Source: Sphaerisporangium viridialbum (lineage in GTDB: Bacteria; Actinomycetota; Actinomycetes; Streptosporangiales; Streptosporangiaceae). Taken from it: a stretch of DNA of 64,000 nt. This document shows, piece after piece, positions 1-8,671 of this stretch (positions are counted from its first letter, which is position 1; each line of letters begins with the position of its first letter). The DNA lies in the NCBI RefSeq assembly GCF_049674955.1, contig NZ_CP187232.1, positions 9,176,001-9,240,000 on the forward strand, in the 5' to 3' direction. A program made the translations under genes and the position numbers. The notes under the pieces were generated by a model. That model was not told the DNA's origin and did no database searches. It was given only the letters and a program-made list of their open reading frames with translations.

Positions 1-54
1 GAGCAGTTCACGGGCGGCGACCACATCGTCGTAGGTCACCTCAGGGTGCGCCAT
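1..54 (-). CDS. 5' end of an unidentified gene, cut by the window edge
   Basis: Only the first 18 codons are visible, reading MAHPEVTYDDVVAARELL, and the gene continues beyond base 1. The ATG has a GGGAG ribosome binding site about 9 nt upstream. The opening (VTYDDVVAAREL) resembles the start of pyridoxal-phosphate threonine/serine dehydratase-type proteins, but 18 residues cannot settle this and no function is assigned. Confidence 0.5.
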   Translation of the reverse strand, partial: MAHPEVTYDDVVAARELL

Positions 55-139
55 GCCCGAAGTCTCCCACTCCCCGGCCGGACGCACCCGCACCGGCCCA
101 CCATCAGTCCGGCGGCTGGGGAGGCCCCCTATTCACACC

Positions 140-165
140 CGGATTCGGGGCGAAAGCCCCGTCGG
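140..165 (-). terminator. Hairpin downstream of the sigma-operon partner gene
   Basis: A perfect 5-bp GC stem closes a 4-nt loop (147-151 with 156-160), 7 nt past the stop codon at 172. There is no clear U tract, as is common in high-GC actinomycetes, so the terminator role is inferred from position. Confidence 0.4.
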
Positions 166-171
166 GCGGGG

Positions 172-858
172 TCAGCTGCCCGGCGGCGGCGTGGCGTCCC
201 CGATGTCGAACGCCCCGGGGTCGTCCACGAGCTTGCACGGGTTGACGGGCCCGTCCGTCAGCCTGCCACTGAAGCTCCAGGCGACCCCCGGGTTCCGCAC
301 CGTCGGCTCCTTCGGGTTCTCCGCGATCTCCAGCACCACGGTCTGGTCACGCTGGACGTACCGGGGGTAGATCGTGATGCCGTCCCGCATCCGTATGGCC
401 TTCCCGGAGGGCGAGCCGGCGAGCTTCTCCCTGACCTTCGCCCGCACCGCGGGATCGTTGCTCGCGAGCTCCTGGACGGTCGGCATGTTCGCCTGGTCCG
501 CGTCCAGGGGACGGAACCCTGGCCTCTCGCACCGCTTGCCCAGCGGCATGTACGTGACGTCGGCGCGCACCCCCGCGGCGGCCAGTTCCCTCTCGACGCC
601 CTCCGGGTCGCGGAACTCGCGGATCGTGAGGGTGACCGACCCGTCAGGGTTCTTGGTCACCGCGTAGGCCGGGGCACCGGTCCCGGTCACCAGTGGCACG
701 GCGATCGCCGCCGCCGCCGCCGTTCCGGCCACCGCTGTCACCGCCAGGAATTTTCGGCCGGTGGTCCACCGCGGAGCGGGGGCGCGCCCCTGTGGCGGCC
801 TGACGGACATCTCCGTCTTGAGCTCCGCGAGCAACCTGTCCTCGAATGTGTCGTTCAT
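172..858 (-). CDS. Membrane-anchored partner protein of an ECF sigma factor
   Basis: This 228-residue protein starts at an ATG that overlaps the sigma-factor stop by 4 nt (ATGA), behind a GGAAGG ribosome binding site. Residues 1-33 are a short charged cytoplasmic stretch, residues about 35-58 form one Ala/Val-rich membrane segment, and the rest (about 170 residues) should lie outside the membrane. Two cysteines, in KRCERPG and in the C-terminal NPCKLV, are far apart in the outer domain. There is no zinc-type HxxxCxxC anti-sigma motif. Position and topology suggest a regulator or sensor for the sigma factor. That role is inferred; I do not recognise the outer domain. Confidence 0.7.
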   Translation of the reverse strand: MNDTFEDRLLAELKTEMSVRPPQGRAPAPRWTTGRKFLAVTAVAGTAAAAAIAVPLVTGTGAPAYAVTKNPDGSVTLTIREFRDPEGVERELAAAGVRADVTYMPLGKRCERPGFRPLDADQANMPTVQELASNDPAVRAKVREKLAGSPSGKAIRMRDGITIYPRYVQRDQTVVLEIAENPKEPTVRNPGVAWSFSGRLTDGPVNPCKLVDDPGAFDIGDATPPPGS

Positions 859-1427
859 CTGGTTCCTTCCATCACAAGGGGCGGTACGACGCCGGGAACC
901 CGCTGGAGCGAGCGCCTGGCACGGTGGAGCCTGACGCGGGCGGTGCCCTGCCGGATGCCTAGGGCGGCGGCGGCCTCCGACACGGTGAGCTGGTCGACCA
1001 CGACCAGCTCCAGCAGCGCCCGTTCGCTCTCCGGCAGTCCGGTCATGGCCTGGAGCGCCCGGCGCGCCGGGCTTTCCGCGTCGATCCGGTCTTCCAGGCG
1101 TGCCAGGTCGTCGCCTTCCAGCAGCCTGCGGCCCGCGATCCGGCTGCCGGCCCGGAGCTCGCGCGCGGCCCGCCGCCGTTCGGCAAGGACGGTGTTGCGC
1201 GCCACGCCGTACAGCCACGCGACCTCGCTCCCGCGGCCCGGCCGGTAGGTGTGCGCCGAGTCGAGCACGGCGAGGAAGACCTCCGCGACGAGATCGGCGA
1301 CCGTGTGGGGATCGCCTACCCGGCGGGCCAGGAAACGCGTCACCTCGTCGAAGTGGCGCCGGTAGAAGGCTTCGAAGGCGTCGGGGTCATCGGCGATCTC
1401 CGCCAACCCCGGTTGTCTGAGGCGCAC
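855..1427 (-). CDS. ECF-type RNA polymerase sigma factor
   Basis: The protein is 190 residues long with region 2 (DAFEAFYRRHFDEVTRFLARR, then ADLVAEVFLAVLD and AWLYGVARNTV) and region 4 (LPESERALLELVVVDQLTV, then AALGIRQGTARVRLHRARR). It would direct RNA polymerase to a small regulon. I chose GTG at 1427 because GGGAG lies 9 nt upstream and region 2 follows at once. An in-frame start at 1484 would add 19 residues that look unlike sigma factor. It is translationally coupled to the membrane partner downstream, a common arrangement for sigma factors held in check at the membrane. Confidence 0.88.
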   Translation of the reverse strand: MRLRQPGLAEIADDPDAFEAFYRRHFDEVTRFLARRVGDPHTVADLVAEVFLAVLDSAHTYRPGRGSEVAWLYGVARNTVLAERRRAARELRAGSRIAGRRLLEGDDLARLEDRIDAESPARRALQAMTGLPESERALLELVVVDQLTVSEAAAALGIRQGTARVRLHRARRSLQRVPGVVPPLVMEGTR

Positions 1428-1514
1428 CTGCTTCGCTCCCTTCGTCGTCCGAGTGCTTACCTCACTGCTTGGACGAAGAGCCACAAAGCGTTACATCAAG
1501 GCCTGCTAGTGGGC

Positions 1515-2735
1515 TCAGACCCCGTGGGCCGCCTTCTGGCCGCCGTCGGAGCCGTTCTGGCCCGCGCCGCTGGAGAAGACGAGGATCGAGGCGGAGAACC
1601 CGTGCACGTGGTTGTGCCCGGCGACCGGGCCGACCTCGCCGGCGGCGAAGAACCCCGCCGTGCCGACCGGGCCCAGGGTGTCGTGGAGCGCCAGCACGTC
1701 GTGGTCGGGGCTGCCGAACATGGCGGAGCCCCTGCCGTTGCAGGAGAACAGCAGCGCGCCGTCGATGCGCCCGCGCTGCTCGACGTGGGCGTCCAGCAGC
1801 TCGTACAGGTCCTCGTCGGCCGTGGCGGCGTCGCGGACCTGGAAGCGGACGCTCTGCCCGATGTCGAGCACGTCGCCCACCGCCACGGCCTCGCGCTCAG
1901 GGTCGATGCCGAGGATGCCGCGGATCAGGAAGTCGCCCCGCTCGTGGCTCTCGGCGTACTCGTCCATCGCGACGCCGATCTGCAGGCCGGACGCGACCAG
2001 CTCGCGGTCCTCCTCGTCGAGACCGCTGACGATGTCCTCCAGGCGGGCGAGCGCGGGCTGCCCGGCCAGCTCCAGCAGAAGGTTCTCCTCGGAGCGGGTG
2101 ACGACCATGGTGGGGCCGATGGGACGGCAGCCCTGGCTGACGACGGTGCTGACATTGAGGGGGCCGCTCAGCATCACGCCGATCGCGCCCTCGGTGTACA
2201 TCTCGCCGCCCGCGAACAGGCGTACGGAACCCTGGCCCCGCATGCCGTTGGCCAGCCCGCCCACCAGCGGGAGGTTGCCGAGGACGTCGGCCGAGTGCTC
2301 CACGAAGGCGTCGGTCGGGAAGCTGTAAGGGTCCGCCAGCAGTATCGCCACCTGGTCGTCGGCCCCCCGGTCGGGCAGACCGATGATCACGAAGCGGTCC
2401 TCCATGCGGAGGGTCTCCAGCGCGAAGGTCGTGACCCGCCCGCCGCCGAGGCTCGCGGCCCAGGCGCTGACCGCCGAGGTCAGCTCGACCCCCTGGCTGT
2501 CGCCGATCACGCCGGTGGCGCTGCACCCGATGACCTGGGCCCCCGGCGCCATGCGCATGGCGCGGAGCCCGGCGCGGGCGACGTCCTCGGGGTCCTCGCC
2601 GCAGATGAAGAAGCACACCAGGTCGGGCGGCCCCGACAGACCGGAGAGGGCTTGGCGCACGGCGGTCTCCGCGGCCACCACCAGGTCGGAGCCCACGGCG
2701 AGACCGTCCGCGAACCGGCTCGTCAGCACTGCCAC
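1515..2735 (-). CDS. FIST-domain signal transduction protein
   Basis: This 406-residue soluble protein carries an N-terminal FIST domain (about 1-200; DLVCFFICGEDPEDVARAGL, GCSATGVIGD, LPLVGGLANGMRGQG) followed by a FIST_C domain (about 210-385) ending in FFAAGEVGPVAGHNHVHGFSAS. FIST domains are thought to bind small ligands such as amino acids and feed signalling proteins. No kinase or cyclase domain is fused and none is adjacent, so its partner is unknown. The start is GTG 2735, with AGGAGG about 8 nt upstream. The longer frame from 2807 adds 24 residues without family character. Confidence 0.82.
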   Translation of the reverse strand: MAVLTSRFADGLAVGSDLVVAAETAVRQALSGLSGPPDLVCFFICGEDPEDVARAGLRAMRMAPGAQVIGCSATGVIGDSQGVELTSAVSAWAASLGGGRVTTFALETLRMEDRFVIIGLPDRGADDQVAILLADPYSFPTDAFVEHSADVLGNLPLVGGLANGMRGQGSVRLFAGGEMYTEGAIGVMLSGPLNVSTVVSQGCRPIGPTMVVTRSEENLLLELAGQPALARLEDIVSGLDEEDRELVASGLQIGVAMDEYAESHERGDFLIRGILGIDPEREAVAVGDVLDIGQSVRFQVRDAATADEDLYELLDAHVEQRGRIDGALLFSCNGRGSAMFGSPDHDVLALHDTLGPVGTAGFFAAGEVGPVAGHNHVHGFSASILVFSSGAGQNGSDGGQKAAHGV

Positions 2736-2892
2736 ACGCCTCGCCTCCTCGTTCCGTCGCGAGTCGTAGTGTCGGCCATTTGCCCCTCTTGGCCGGATTC
2801 TCCCCACTACGGGAGTAACGACGCGCGCATAGCGTCACGCAATGGTCAAGATCCGAAATGTGTATAAGCTGCCGCATCCCCCCCGCGCGACG

Positions 2893-2898
2893 TAGTCT
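2893..2898 (+). promoter_or_regulatory. -10 box (TAGTCT) of a leaderless promoter
   Basis: TAGTCT ends 7 nt before the GTG at 2906, which has no ribosome binding site. This is the usual geometry of actinobacterial leaderless transcripts, whose RNA begins at the start codon. No convincing -35 is seen. Confidence 0.6.
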
Positions 2899-2905
2899 CG
2901 TTCCC

Positions 2906-4378
2906 GTGCATGAATCGCCCACACAGCGAAGTGAAACGCCGCAAGCTCGCACTCTCCGCGACCTGCGCGAAAGTGGTCACACCTATCGCACGGTCAAGGC
3001 GGAGATCCGCGAAAACCTGCTCGACAGATTACGCTCAGGCACGCCGAGATTCCCGGGCATCGTCGGATTCGACGACACCGTGCTCCCTCACCTCGAGCGG
3101 GCCCTGCTGGCGGGCCACGACCTGGTGCTGCTAGGCGAGCGCGGCCAGGGCAAGACCCGGCTCATCCGCACGATCACCCGCCTGCTCGACGAGTGGACCC
3201 CGGTGGTCGACGGCTGCGAGATCAACGACCATCCGTACTCCCCCGCGTGCGTCCGCTGCGTGAAGCTCGCCGCCGAGCACGGCGAGGAGCTGGAGATCGC
3301 CTGGAAGCACCGCGACGACCGGTACGGCGAGAAGCTCGCCACGCCGGACACCTCGGTCGGCGACCTGATCGGCGACGTCGACCCGATCAAGATCGCGGAA
3401 GGCCGCACGCTCGGCGACCCCGAGACCGTCCACTACGGCCTGGTGCCCCGCACCAACCGGGGCGTCTTCTCGGTCAACGAGCTGCCCGACCTGGCCGAGC
3501 GCATCCAGGTGTCGCTGCTCAACGTGCTGGAGGAGCGCGACATCCAGGTACGCGGCTACAACCTGCGGCTGCCCCTGGACCTGCTGCTGATCGCCAGCGC
3601 GAACCCCGAGGACTACACCAACCGGGGACGGATCATCACCCCGCTCAAGGACCGGTTCGGGGCCGAGATCCGCACCCACTACCCGCTGACCCTGGAGGAC
3701 GAGCTCGACCTCATCCGCCAGGAGGCCGCGCTCAACTGGCGGGGCCAGGACCCGGCAGGGGACTTCGCGGCGGGCGAGCCTGCCGGGCTGAGCGCCGAGC
3801 TGCCCGAGCACCTGGTGGAGACCATCGCCCGGTTCACCCGCCTGGTGCGGGAGTCGACGGCGGTGGACTCGCGCTCCGGCGTCTCCGCCCGCTTCGCGAT
3901 CGCCGCCGCCGAGACGGCCGCCGCCTCGGCCGTACGGCGTGCCGCCCTGACCGGCGAGGAGCGCCCGGTGACCCGGGTGTGCGACCTGCCCGGCATCGTC
4001 CCCACGCTGCGCGGCAAGGTGGAGTTCGAGGTGAGCGAGGAGGGCCGCGAGGTCGAGGTGCTCGCCCACCTGCTGCGCCGGGCCACCGCGGAGACCTTCC
4101 GCGGCACCCTCGGTGGCCTGGACCTGTCGGCGCTGCTGGACAAGTTCAGCGAGGGCGTCCAGATCGAGTCCGGTGAGCTGACCCCGGCCACCGACCTGCT
4201 CCAGCAGATCGGCCCCGTCAACGGCCTCGCCAAGATCATGTCCGCCGTGGGCATGGGCGAGGGCGACGAGTCCCCCGGGCACGCCGCCGCCGCGCTGGAG
4301 TTCGCCCTCGAAGGGCTCTATCTCATGCGGCGCCTGTCCAAGGACGAGGTCGACGGGGGCGCCGTCTACCGCACCTGA
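2906..4378 (+). CDS. AAA+ ATPase of the MoxR/magnesium-chelatase ChlI type
   Basis: The 490-residue protein has a Walker A motif GERGQGKT (about 77-84), a FSVNELPDLAERIQ segment at the Walker B/insert position and a LIASANPEDYTNRGRI sensor region. Such ATPases remodel or activate partner proteins and are nearly always paired with a VWA-domain protein, which here is the next gene. The start is a leaderless GTG at 2906. An upstream ATG at 2858 is in frame but sits before the -10 box. Codon 42 is TTA, a rare leucine codon here. A Cys pair, ACVRCVK (about residues 114-117), may bind metal. The client of this ATPase/VWA pair is unknown. Confidence 0.85.
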   Translation: MHESPTQRSETPQARTLRDLRESGHTYRTVKAEIRENLLDRLRSGTPRFPGIVGFDDTVLPHLERALLAGHDLVLLGERGQGKTRLIRTITRLLDEWTPVVDGCEINDHPYSPACVRCVKLAAEHGEELEIAWKHRDDRYGEKLATPDTSVGDLIGDVDPIKIAEGRTLGDPETVHYGLVPRTNRGVFSVNELPDLAERIQVSLLNVLEERDIQVRGYNLRLPLDLLLIASANPEDYTNRGRIITPLKDRFGAEIRTHYPLTLEDELDLIRQEAALNWRGQDPAGDFAAGEPAGLSAELPEHLVETIARFTRLVRESTAVDSRSGVSARFAIAAAETAAASAVRRAALTGEERPVTRVCDLPGIVPTLRGKVEFEVSEEGREVEVLAHLLRRATAETFRGTLGGLDLSALLDKFSEGVQIESGELTPATDLLQQIGPVNGLAKIMSAVGMGEGDESPGHAAAALEFALEGLYLMRRLSKDEVDGGAVYRT

Positions 4379-4496
4379 GCCCGGGCTCCGCCACCGGAGG
4401 CGGCGTCCCCTGGCCGGTGAGCCGCCTTCGGTCCCGCCGTGCCTCGCGCGGCGGGGCGGCGCTTGGCGTTTCCTCGCACATCGGACACACGACGAT

Positions 4497-4502
4497 TAGG
4501 CT
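4497..4502 (+). promoter_or_regulatory. -10 box (TAGGCT) of a leaderless promoter
   Basis: TAGGCT ends 8 nt before the ATG at 4511, and no Shine-Dalgarno sequence is present. The VWA gene therefore seems to have its own promoter besides any read-through from the ATPase gene. Confidence 0.6.
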
Positions 4503-4510
4503 CACAAAAG

Positions 4511-6469
4511 ATGAGTGGCTACCGATACGGCGAGTACCAGGACGGGCCCGATCCGCTGGCGCCGCCGTACGACGTGCGCGCCGCGCTCGACGAGATGGGC
4601 GACGCGATCCTTTCCGGGTCCAGCCCGATGGACTCCCTCAACGACCTGCTCAGGCGGGGCCTGCCCGGCGCACAGGACCGGCGCGGCCTCGACGAGTTGC
4701 TGCGCGAGGTGCGCAAGCGCCGCCGGGAGCTGCGGGAACGCGGCAGCCTCGACGGCACGCTAGAACGCGCCAGGTCCCTTCTGGACAAGGCCATCGGCCA
4801 GGAACGGGCCGAGCTGTTCCCCGACCCCTCCGACGACGCGCGGCTGCGCGAGTCGGAGCTCGACACGGTGCCGAGCGACACCGCGAGCGCGGTGCAGCAG
4901 TTGAGCTCGTACGAGTGGCGCTCGGCGGCGGCCCGCCAGACGTTCGAGGAGCTGCGCGACCTGCTGCGCAGGGAGGTCCTCGACAGCAGGTTCCGCGGCA
5001 TGCGGGAAGCCCTGGCGAATCCCGATCCAGAGACGATGGAACGGGTCCGGCAGATGATGTCGGATCTGAACGACATGCTGGACCGAGACGCCCGCGGCGA
5101 GCACACCCAAGATGATTTCGACCAATTCATGCAGAAGCATGGGGAATTCTTTCCGGAGAATCCCCGCAATCTCGAAGAGCTGGTCGACATCCTGGCCCGC
5201 AGGTCCGCAGCGGCCCAGCGGATGCTCGCGTCCATGACCCCGGAGCAGCGCCAGGAGTTGCAGGGGCTGATCGACCAGACGCTGCGACAGGCCGGCCTGG
5301 GCGAGCAGATGGCCCGCCTCGGCGAGTCCCTGTACGCCCGCCGCCCCGACCTCGCGTGGGACACCCCTGAGCAGATGAACGGCGACCAGCCCCTCGGCAT
5401 GGGCGACGCCGTCAGCGCCCTGGAGGAGCTCGCCGACCTCGGCCGGCTGGAGGAGGCGCTCCGCCAGGACTACCCCGGAGCCCGGCTCGACGACATCGAC
5501 GAGGCCGCGATCCGCCGTGCCCTGGGCCGGTCGGCCGTCGACGACCTGGAGACGCTCAAGCAGATCGAGCGCGAGCTGGAGGAGCAGGGGTACCTCCGGC
5601 GGCAGCGCGGCAAGCTGGAGCTCACCCCGAAGGCCGTGCGCCGGCTCGGGGAGACCGCCCTGCGCAGGGTCTTCGACTCGCTGGACGCCGGCAGGCGCGG
5701 CGACCACGACCAGCGTGACGCGGGAGCGGCCGGCGAGCTGACCGGCTCGTCCCGCCCGTGGCGCTTCGGCGACGAGCAGCCACTGGACGTGGTGCGCACC
5801 CTGGTCAACGGCGTTCGCCGGGGAGGCCCCGCCGGCGGCGACGGCCGGGTGTCGCTGTCGGTGGACGACTTCGAGGTGGCCGAGACCGAGCGGAGGACGG
5901 CGGCGGCGGTGTGCCTGCTGGTCGACCTGTCGTACTCCATGGCCTTGCGCGGCACCTGGGCGCCCGCCAAGCAGACGGCGCTGGCCCTGCAGGCCTTGGT
6001 CGCGTCCAAGTTCCCCGGGGACGCCGTCCAGATCATCGGCTTCTCCAACTACGCCCGCGTGCTGCAGGCCGAGGAGCTGGCCGGGCTCGAATGGGACATG
6101 GTCCAGGGCACGAACCTGCACCACGCGCTGCTGATCGCGGGCCGCCACCTCGACCGGCACCCCGACTTCGAGCCCGTGGTGCTCGTCGTCACCGACGGCG
6201 AGCCGACCGCCCACCTCATGCGGAACGGCCGTTACTGGTTCGAGTGGCCGCCCTCCCGCGAGACCCTGGAGCTCACGCTGGCGGAGGTCGACAAGATGAC
6301 CCGCCGCCGGGCGACGATCAACGTGTTCATGCTGGCCACGGACGAGCGGCTCAAGGAATTCGTGGACGAGGTGGCCAGGCGCAACGGCGGCCGGGTCTTC
6401 TCCCCGAGCGCCGACCGCCTCGGGGAGTACGTCGTCAGCGACTTCCTGCGGTCTCGCCGCACCCGCTGA
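4511..6469 (+). CDS. VWA-domain protein, partner of the AAA+ ATPase
   Basis: This 652-residue protein has a long charged helical N-terminal part (about 1-440, rich in Glu, Arg and Leu, with many coiled-coil-like stretches) and a C-terminal von Willebrand A domain (about 465-645). The MIDAS metal site is visible: DLSYS with Asp near residue 472, QGTN, and VTDGEP. In ATPase/VWA pairs (CobN/ChlD, NorQ/NorD, MoxR types) the VWA protein couples the ATPase to a substrate. No membrane segment is seen, so it is probably cytosolic. It lies 132 nt after the ATPase gene and has its own leaderless promoter. Confidence 0.82.
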   Translation: MSGYRYGEYQDGPDPLAPPYDVRAALDEMGDAILSGSSPMDSLNDLLRRGLPGAQDRRGLDELLREVRKRRRELRERGSLDGTLERARSLLDKAIGQERAELFPDPSDDARLRESELDTVPSDTASAVQQLSSYEWRSAAARQTFEELRDLLRREVLDSRFRGMREALANPDPETMERVRQMMSDLNDMLDRDARGEHTQDDFDQFMQKHGEFFPENPRNLEELVDILARRSAAAQRMLASMTPEQRQELQGLIDQTLRQAGLGEQMARLGESLYARRPDLAWDTPEQMNGDQPLGMGDAVSALEELADLGRLEEALRQDYPGARLDDIDEAAIRRALGRSAVDDLETLKQIERELEEQGYLRRQRGKLELTPKAVRRLGETALRRVFDSLDAGRRGDHDQRDAGAAGELTGSSRPWRFGDEQPLDVVRTLVNGVRRGGPAGGDGRVSLSVDDFEVAETERRTAAAVCLLVDLSYSMALRGTWAPAKQTALALQALVASKFPGDAVQIIGFSNYARVLQAEELAGLEWDMVQGTNLHHALLIAGRHLDRHPDFEPVVLVVTDGEPTAHLMRNGRYWFEWPPSRETLELTLAEVDKMTRRRATINVFMLATDERLKEFVDEVARRNGGRVFSPSADRLGEYVVSDFLRSRRTR

Positions 6470-6651
6470 CTGAATAGCGGTTTGCGGGGGTATGTCCATC
6501 TTCCGGCGCACTTTTCGGGAAAGGACAATCAATACGCTTTGTCGGGCCGGGTGTTAATCAGTTGCCGATCGATATGCGATCTCGGAGGATATTCATAAAG
6601 GGTGATTTACCCGAGATCCCCGAGGTCGGCCCGTCCCGAAAGGAGGGTGCC

Positions 6652-6798
6652 ATGTTCGCGGCAGTCGCTCTCCTCCTCCTCATGATCTTCACGGTGACGA
6701 TGTTCGAGGTCACCGTGAACAACCGGCACCGTTCCCCGAAGCCGCCCGTCCCCAAGACCCCCGCCGAGACGGCACAGGAGGACGTCCCGAAACCATGA
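6652..6798 (+). CDS. Small single-pass membrane protein (48 aa)
   Basis: An ATG at 6652 follows a strong AAAGGAGG ribosome binding site. Residues about 2-23 (FAAVALLLLMIFTVTMFEVTV) form a membrane helix, followed by a basic, proline-rich tail (KPPVPKTP). The upstream 180 bp is less GC-rich than its surroundings and probably carries the promoter. No family is recognised. The good ribosome binding site and clean topology are the reasons for calling it. Confidence 0.6.
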   Translation: MFAAVALLLLMIFTVTMFEVTVNNRHRSPKPPVPKTPAETAQEDVPKP

Positions 6799-6859
6799 GC
6801 GCGCGCTCATGATTTCGTACGGTTGTCCGACGGCCGTTCCCCGCTGATCACAGAGACGA

Positions 6860-6865
6860 TAGCCT
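6860..6865 (+). promoter_or_regulatory. -10 box (TAGCCT) of a leaderless promoter
   Basis: TAGCCT ends 7 nt before the ATG at 6873, which has no ribosome binding site. The spacing matches the other leaderless genes in the window. Confidence 0.55.
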
Positions 6866-6872
6866 CAGCGGC

Positions 6873-7304
6873 ATGTCGTTCCTCGACAAACTTCTGCTCT
6901 GGCTGCACATCGGCTTCGCGATCTTCGCGATCGGCCCGCTGACCGCCGCCACCATGTTCACCCCGCGATACATCCGGGCCAGAGATGCCTCCGTGCTGCG
7001 CTACCTGCACCGCAGCACGCGCATCTTCGGCGTGCTGACCCTCGGCGTGTTCCTGTTCGGGCTCGCGCTGGCGGGCGCCAACATCGGCAAGCCGTACTTG
7101 TCGGTGTCGATGACGCTGTTCATCGTGGCGGCGGTGCTGCTGGTCATCATCGATCGTGACCAGAGCACCGCCGTCCGCGTGCTCTCCAACGAGACTCCGG
7201 AGGACGACGCCAAGGTTCAGACCGGACGCATCGCCACCCTCTCGTCGGTCATGGCCCTCATCTGGCTCGTGATCCTGGTGCTGATGGTGTGGTTCAACCC
7301 CTGA
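6873..7304 (+). CDS. Four-helix integral membrane protein (DUF2269-like)
   Basis: The 143-residue protein has four predicted membrane segments (about 7-28, 50-70, 76-92, 120-140). It opens with LLLWLHIGFAIFAIGPLTAATMFTPRYIR, a pattern seen in small bacterial membrane proteins of the DUF2269 type. A conserved-looking His (WLHIG) and HRSTRIFG lie at the membrane edges. The function is unknown. It converges with the cystathionine gamma-synthase-type gene, whose stop is 16 nt away. Confidence 0.68.
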   Translation: MSFLDKLLLWLHIGFAIFAIGPLTAATMFTPRYIRARDASVLRYLHRSTRIFGVLTLGVFLFGLALAGANIGKPYLSVSMTLFIVAAVLLVIIDRDQSTAVRVLSNETPEDDAKVQTGRIATLSSVMALIWLVILVLMVWFNP

Positions 7305-7320
7305 GCGCGCCCTTGGCCCC

Positions 7321-8463
7321 CTAGGAGCCCAGAGCCTGCCTGAGGTCGCCGATCAGGTCGCTGGCCGTCTCGATGCCGACCGACAGGCGGATCAGGTCGG
7401 AGGGCACCTCCAGGGCCGTTCCGGCGACCGAGGCGTGGGTCATGCGGCCGGGGTGCTCGATCAGCGACTCGACGCCCCCGAGCGACTCGCCGAGGGTGAA
7501 CAGCTTCGTGCGGTCGCAGATCTCCAGCGCCTCGGCCTCACCGCCCACGACGCGGAACGACACTATGCCGCCGAACCGCCTCATCTGCTTGGCGGCCACC
7601 TCGTGGCCGGGGTGATCAGCCAGCCCCGGATAGAACACCTCGGTGACGCGAGGGTGCGAGAGCAGCATGTCGACGACCTGCTCGGCGTTGTCGCAGTGGC
7701 GCTCCATGCGCAGGGCGAGCGTCTTGATGCCGCGCAAGGTCAGCCAGGAGTCGAACGGGCCCGCGACGCTTCCCATGGCGTTCTGGTGGTAGGCCAGCTC
7801 GTCGCCGAGGTTGCGGTCGCGGGTGATCAGGGCCCCGCCGACCACGTCGGAGTGGCCCCCGATGTACTTGGTGGTGGAGTGGACCACCACGTCGGCACCC
7901 AGCGCCAGCGGCTGCTGGAGGTAGGGCGAGGCGAAGGTGTTGTCCACCAGCAGCAGGGCGTCCGCCTGGTGGGCGATGGAGGCGAGCGCCTCGACGTCGG
8001 CGATGCCCAGCAGCGGGTTGGTCGGGGTCTCCACCCAGATCGCCCTGGTGTCGGGACGGATGGCCGCGCGCACCGCCTCCACGTCGCCGAGCGGCACCGG
8101 GTCGTAGTGCAGCCCCCACCGCGAGAGGACCTTGGCGAACAGCCGGTACGTGCCGCCGTAGGCGTCGTCCGGGATGATCACGTGGTCGCCCGGCCTGCAC
8201 ACCGTGCGCAGCAGGGTGTCCTCGGCGGCGAGGCCGGAGGCGAAGGCCAGCCCGCGCGTCCCGCCCTCGATGGCCGCCAGGCACTCCTCCAGAGAGTTCC
8301 TGGTGGGGTTCGCCGAGCGGCTGTACTCATATCCGGCCCGCAGCCCGCCGACGCCGTCCTGCTTGTACGTGGACACGGCGTAGATGGGAGGCACGACCGC
8401 ACCGGTGTGCGGGTCGGGCTCCTGGCCTGCGTGGATGGCCAAAGTCTCGAAGCCTTCAATCAT
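7321..8463 (-). CDS. metB: Cystathionine gamma-synthase / gamma-lyase (PLP enzyme)
   Basis: This 380-residue Cys/Met-metabolism PLP enzyme contains the cofactor lysine in HSTTKYIGGHSD (K199), the SRSANPTR substrate loop and the family C-terminus (SLGGVESLIEHP, LIRLSVGIE). Gamma-synthases join O-acyl-homoserine to cysteine to give cystathionine, and close relatives cleave cystathionine. Sequence alone does not separate the two. Cystathionine beta-synthase lies 3 kb away, so one or both directions of transsulfuration could run here. The ATG has a TAGCGT -10 box 6 nt upstream, so the mRNA is probably leaderless. Confidence 0.88.
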   Translation of the reverse strand: MIEGFETLAIHAGQEPDPHTGAVVPPIYAVSTYKQDGVGGLRAGYEYSRSANPTRNSLEECLAAIEGGTRGLAFASGLAAEDTLLRTVCRPGDHVIIPDDAYGGTYRLFAKVLSRWGLHYDPVPLGDVEAVRAAIRPDTRAIWVETPTNPLLGIADVEALASIAHQADALLLVDNTFASPYLQQPLALGADVVVHSTTKYIGGHSDVVGGALITRDRNLGDELAYHQNAMGSVAGPFDSWLTLRGIKTLALRMERHCDNAEQVVDMLLSHPRVTEVFYPGLADHPGHEVAAKQMRRFGGIVSFRVVGGEAEALEICDRTKLFTLGESLGGVESLIEHPGRMTHASVAGTALEVPSDLIRLSVGIETASDLIGDLRQALGS

Positions 8464-8469
8464 GGCTCC

Positions 8470-8475
8470 ACGCTA
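8470..8475 (-). promoter_or_regulatory. -10 box (TAGCGT) of the metB promoter
   Basis: TAGCGT is separated from the ATG (8463) by six bases (GGAGCC). These bases could also act as a weak ribosome binding site, so leaderless and very-short-leader transcripts are both possible. Confidence 0.55.
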
Positions 8476-8671
8476 TCGCCCCTCCCGGAGGACGAAACCG
8501 CGCCGCGGGCCTACGGCGGAAGGACGAGACGAGGATCAACCCGCCGTCCGATGGCAACCCCCTTCACCACCGCCTACCGTCGGCTGGGAACCCCCTTCCC
8601 GCCTTCACCTCACCGCACCAGCGGAGGCCGTTCCGGGCGCCCGCGACGTGCTCACGACGGGACCACGGCGA

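Noticed and set aside
855..1484. Longer start for the first sigma factor at 1484
   Set aside because: GTG 1427 has a well-placed GGGAG ribosome binding site, and the extra 19 residues do not look like sigma-factor sequence.
1251..2867. 538-codon plus-strand open frame opposite the sigma factor and FIST gene
   Set aside because: It is the antisense shadow of a well-supported FIST protein, with no ribosome binding site and no domain; long shadow frames are normal at this GC content.
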